A stretch of DNA of 5,775 bases from Methanoregulaceae archaeon. Its GTDB lineage: Archaea > Halobacteriota > Methanomicrobia > Methanomicrobiales > Methanospirillaceae. The notes beneath the pieces were generated by a model, which made no database searches, had not been told where the DNA came from, and was given only the letters and a program-made list of their open reading frames with translations. The position numbers were made by a program, and so were the translations under genes. Below are positions 4,231 through 5,775 of the stretch, piece by piece. The stretch is taken from NCBI GenBank assembly GCA_013331415.1, contig DUGL01000070.1:1-5775 (forward strand), in the 5' to 3' direction. Numbering within the stretch: the first letter of the stretch is position 1; every line of letters begins with the position of its first letter.

Positions 4231-5490
4231 TTAATCCCGGGGAATGGTCCCGGTCAGCCATTTCCATGCGGGAATGAGTCTCACCCTCCGATCACCCGGG
4301 ATCTGCAGTTCCCCTTCCTGGTTGTAGGTGATGATCGCCCCTCGCCCGATCCCCCACCGGTCCATTGCCGCAGTCAGCCCTGCCAGTTCTCTCCTCCGGT
4401 TCTCATCGCCGATCGTGCAGGAACACTGGAGTGCAGCCCTGATCTGCCCTTTCTCCTCGATGAGAAAATCGCACTCCTCCTTATCCCGCCAGAAATAGCA
4501 TACCTCTCCCCTCCTCTTCAGTTCGAGGAAGACGAGGTTCTCAAGCATCCGTCCCCAGTCGCCGGAGAACCGGAGAGAGACCGCATTCCTCATCCCGTTG
4601 TCGGCGACATAGAACTTCTTAGGGCCGGCATACTGCTTCTTCAGCGAGGGACTATACTGGTAGAGTTCAAAGACGAGGCAGGCTTCTTCCAAATACTGGA
4701 CGTAGCTTCGGACCGACATCGCTGATTTTATCCCCAGGGCGTTCTTCAGGGAGTGGTAACTGGCATCTTTCGTGAAGTTGCTGAAGAGGTACCGGGCCAT
4801 CTGCCGGAACATCTTCACATCCCGGATCCCGAACCGTGCCACGATGTCCCTGAACAGGATGTCCTCGTACGTCCTCCGCAGAAGCTCGTCGTCTCTCGTC
4901 TTGAGAAATTCTGGAAACCCGCCGTGCTCCAGGTAGTAATCGAAATGGGTCAGGAGTTCGGCTTTCTTCCGGGTCGTCAGTCGTTCCTGCTCCACCCCCT
5001 TGAGGTGCAGGTATTCCCGGAAGGAGAAGGGGAAGAGTTCGATCTGGAGGTACCTCCCGGTCAGGCGGGTCGCAAGCTCCCCGCTCAGCAGGTGCGCATT
5101 CGACCCGGTGAGGATGACCTTGTATCCCTCGTCATGGATCCTGCGCACGAACCGTTCCCAGGATGCGACGTTCTGGACTTCATCGATGAGCAGCACCCGC
5201 ACGCCGGGGTGGAGTTTGTGGAAGGCGAGCATCAGGTGCTCGAAGTCCCCCACCTCGAATCCAAAGAGCCGTTCGTCATCGAGGTTGACGTAGAGGACCT
5301 CCCCGGTGCGTTCCGCGAACTGCCGGAGCAGCGTGGACTTTCCACAGCGCCGGATCCCGGATACTACGACGATCTGCGAGCTCGCAAGGTACCGGTCCAG
5401 GTCAACCTCCCGCGGGACCCCTCCTTCTCTTCCGAGGAATGCCTCTTCCTGGTCGAGGAGTACCGCTTCCAGCCGGTCTACGGTGAACAT
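4231..5490 (-). CDS. AAA-family ATPase with C-terminal DUF4143 domain
   Basis: Product of 419 residues, the usual length for this common archaeal/bacterial family (AAA_14 plus DUF4143, COG1373). Walker A is G45-IRRC-G50-K51-S52-T53. Walker B is VLLIDEVQ with D103-E104. The sensor segment ILTGSNAHLL is at 126-135, and R142 and R146 (ATRLTGR) lie in the arginine-finger region. LFPFSFREYL (152-161) and EHGGFPEFL (188-196) are family hallmarks. The C-terminal part (about 316-360, LENLVFLELKRRG then CYFWRDKEECDFLIEEKG) has the outline of a PD-(D/E)xK nuclease fold with D341, but the expected E-x-K is replaced by LQCSC (354-358), so nuclease activity is doubtful. Biological roles in this family are poorly known. 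GAGGGAG (5499-5505) lies 8 bases before the ATG, and an elaborate AT-rich control region precedes it. Confidence 0.92.
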   Translation of the reverse strand: MFTVDRLEAVLLDQEEAFLGREGGVPREVDLDRYLASSQIVVVSGIRRCGKSTLLRQFAERTGEVLYVNLDDERLFGFEVGDFEHLMLAFHKLHPGVRVLLIDEVQNVASWERFVRRIHDEGYKVILTGSNAHLLSGELATRLTGRYLQIELFPFSFREYLHLKGVEQERLTTRKKAELLTHFDYYLEHGGFPEFLKTRDDELLRRTYEDILFRDIVARFGIRDVKMFRQMARYLFSNFTKDASYHSLKNALGIKSAMSVRSYVQYLEEACLVFELYQYSPSLKKQYAGPKKFYVADNGMRNAVSLRFSGDWGRMLENLVFLELKRRGEVCYFWRDKEECDFLIEEKGQIRAALQCSCTIGDENRRRELAGLTAAMDRWGIGRGAIITYNQEGELQIPGDRRVRLIPAWKWLTGTIPRD

Positions 5491-5507
5491 GTCCGCTGCT
5501 CCCTCTT

Positions 5508-5561
5508 TTGTATATTAGTAATATACAATTCGTTCCAATAATATATATTTGTAATATACAC
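5508..5561 (-). promoter_or_regulatory. Promoter and paired operator-like repeats of the ATPase gene
   Basis: A 54-base AT-rich island in GC-rich DNA. A perfect 21-bp palindrome (5508-5528) consists of TTGTATATTA, a central G (5518) and its reverse complement. The half-site GTAATATACA (5518-5527) is repeated exactly at 5551-5560, where the opposite arm is diverged (7 of 10 positions fit). The centres are 33 bp apart, about three helical turns. The minus-strand run AAATATATATTATT (about 5537-5550) between them is the best TATA box; a start 25 bases downstream falls near 5518, inside the palindrome. A dimeric repressor bound to both sites would cover BRE/TATA and start site. The regulator is not identified. 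Confidence 0.6.
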
Positions 5562-5648
5562 TTGCACGAGCAGGGTATGACGCGAGGGTATCCCGGATAG
5601 GAATGAGAGCCCCTGATGATGACGTCCCGAAACGGGGCGGCCGGGGAC

Positions 5649-5665
5649 GCAGGTCCTCTTCCTGC
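5649..5665 (-). terminator. Short hairpin just after the stop of the right-edge gene
   Basis: GCAGG (5649-5653) and CCTGC (5661-5665) form a 5-bp stem with a 7-base loop, 2 bases after the stop at 5668-5670 on the minus strand. No T run follows. Between here and 5562 I see no gene, only a CCCG-AAA-CGGG mini-hairpin (5626-5636) and a repeated GGGTAT. Confidence 0.25.
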
Positions 5666-5667
5666 AC

Positions 5668-5775
5668 TCATGCGCTGAGCGAGGGCAGGTGCCATGGGTA
5701 GGATGCTGTATCCCCGTTCATGAACAGCCAGTACCCCTTTGTCGGCTCCAATTCACCGGTGTCGTAGGAGGAGAC
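5668..5775 (-). CDS. C-terminal end of a probable secreted or surface protein (partial)
   Basis: The minus-strand frame entering from the right edge gives 35 residues before a TGA at 5668-5670: YDTGELEPTKGYWLFMNGDT followed by ASYPWHLPSLSA. The G-Y-W-L-F-M pattern after an E-P-x-K-G turn resembles the ends of extracellular beta-sandwich or S-layer-type proteins ('pGKGYWly' segments); this family assignment is an impression. The start and most of the protein lie outside the window. It reads in the same direction as the ATPase gene, 178 bases upstream of it, and the ATPase has its own promoter, so they are probably separate transcripts. Confidence 0.65.
   Translation of the reverse strand, partial: VSSYDTGELEPTKGYWLFMNGDTASYPWHLPSLSA

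Noticed and set aside
4227..4238. GGGATTAATCCC palindrome across the ATPase stop codon
   Set aside because: A 12-bp palindrome is expected about once by chance in a window of this size, and its position over a stop codon suggests no role.
3882..4277. Plus-strand ORF antisense to the GNAT gene
   Set aside because: A shadow of the GNAT frame; it has no motif and crosses the gap between two minus-strand genes.
4753..5541. 262-codon plus-strand ORF antisense to the ATPase gene
   Set aside because: It is the mirror of a well-supported AAA ATPase frame; its sequence is E/V/P/H-rich with no domain character.
1..5775. CRISPR array, insertion sequence or integrase attachment site
   Set aside because: No regularly spaced direct repeats, no transposase or integrase frame and no tRNA end are present in the window.

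Overview
The window looks like a stretch of a fairly GC-rich methanogenic or related euryarchaeal genome, perhaps Methanomicrobiales. This is an inference from several signals. There are AT-rich TATA-like boxes at archaeal spacing in front of genes. Start codons are preceded by GGAGG-type ribosome sites. The protein families (archaeal-type RNase HI-like protein, MntA/HepT, AAA ATPase with DUF4143, predicted archaeal lipoprotein) are typical of accessory regions in these genomes. No rRNA, tRNA, CRISPR array or recognisable transposase is present.

Layout from left to right: (1) 1-286 holds no convincing gene but has a palindrome and a TATA box for the first gene. (2) 287-934 (+) encodes an RNase H-fold protein with all four acidic catalytic residues and a charged, probably coiled-coil tail. 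(3) 1081-1647 (-), convergent with it, encodes an unrecognised four-helix membrane protein. (4) 1794-2626 (-) is an AT-richer island: mntA antitoxin and hepT toxin genes overlapping by 4 bases, followed by a small, possibly frameshifted remnant. (5) 2627-3333 is about 700 bases without a believable gene, but with an unusual density of inverted repeats. (6) 3334-4160 (-) is a two-gene unit, a GNAT acetyltransferase coupled by a GTGA overlap to a small lipoprotein. (7) 4231-5490 (-) encodes an AAA ATPase/DUF4143 protein. (8) 5508-5561 is the AT-rich control region of that ATPase, with a perfect 21-bp palindrome and a second, diverged copy. (9) 5668-5775 (-) is the C-terminal end of a probable secreted or surface protein whose start lies beyond the window.

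The genes do not form one pathway. All except the RNase H gene lie on the minus strand. Two pairs are translationally coupled (mntA-hepT, GNAT-lipoprotein). The parts most worth a second look are the ATPase operator region, the gene-free inverted-repeat block at 2.65-3.33 kb, and the small ORF remnant behind hepT. I did not find strong evidence for a wholly new multi-gene system.
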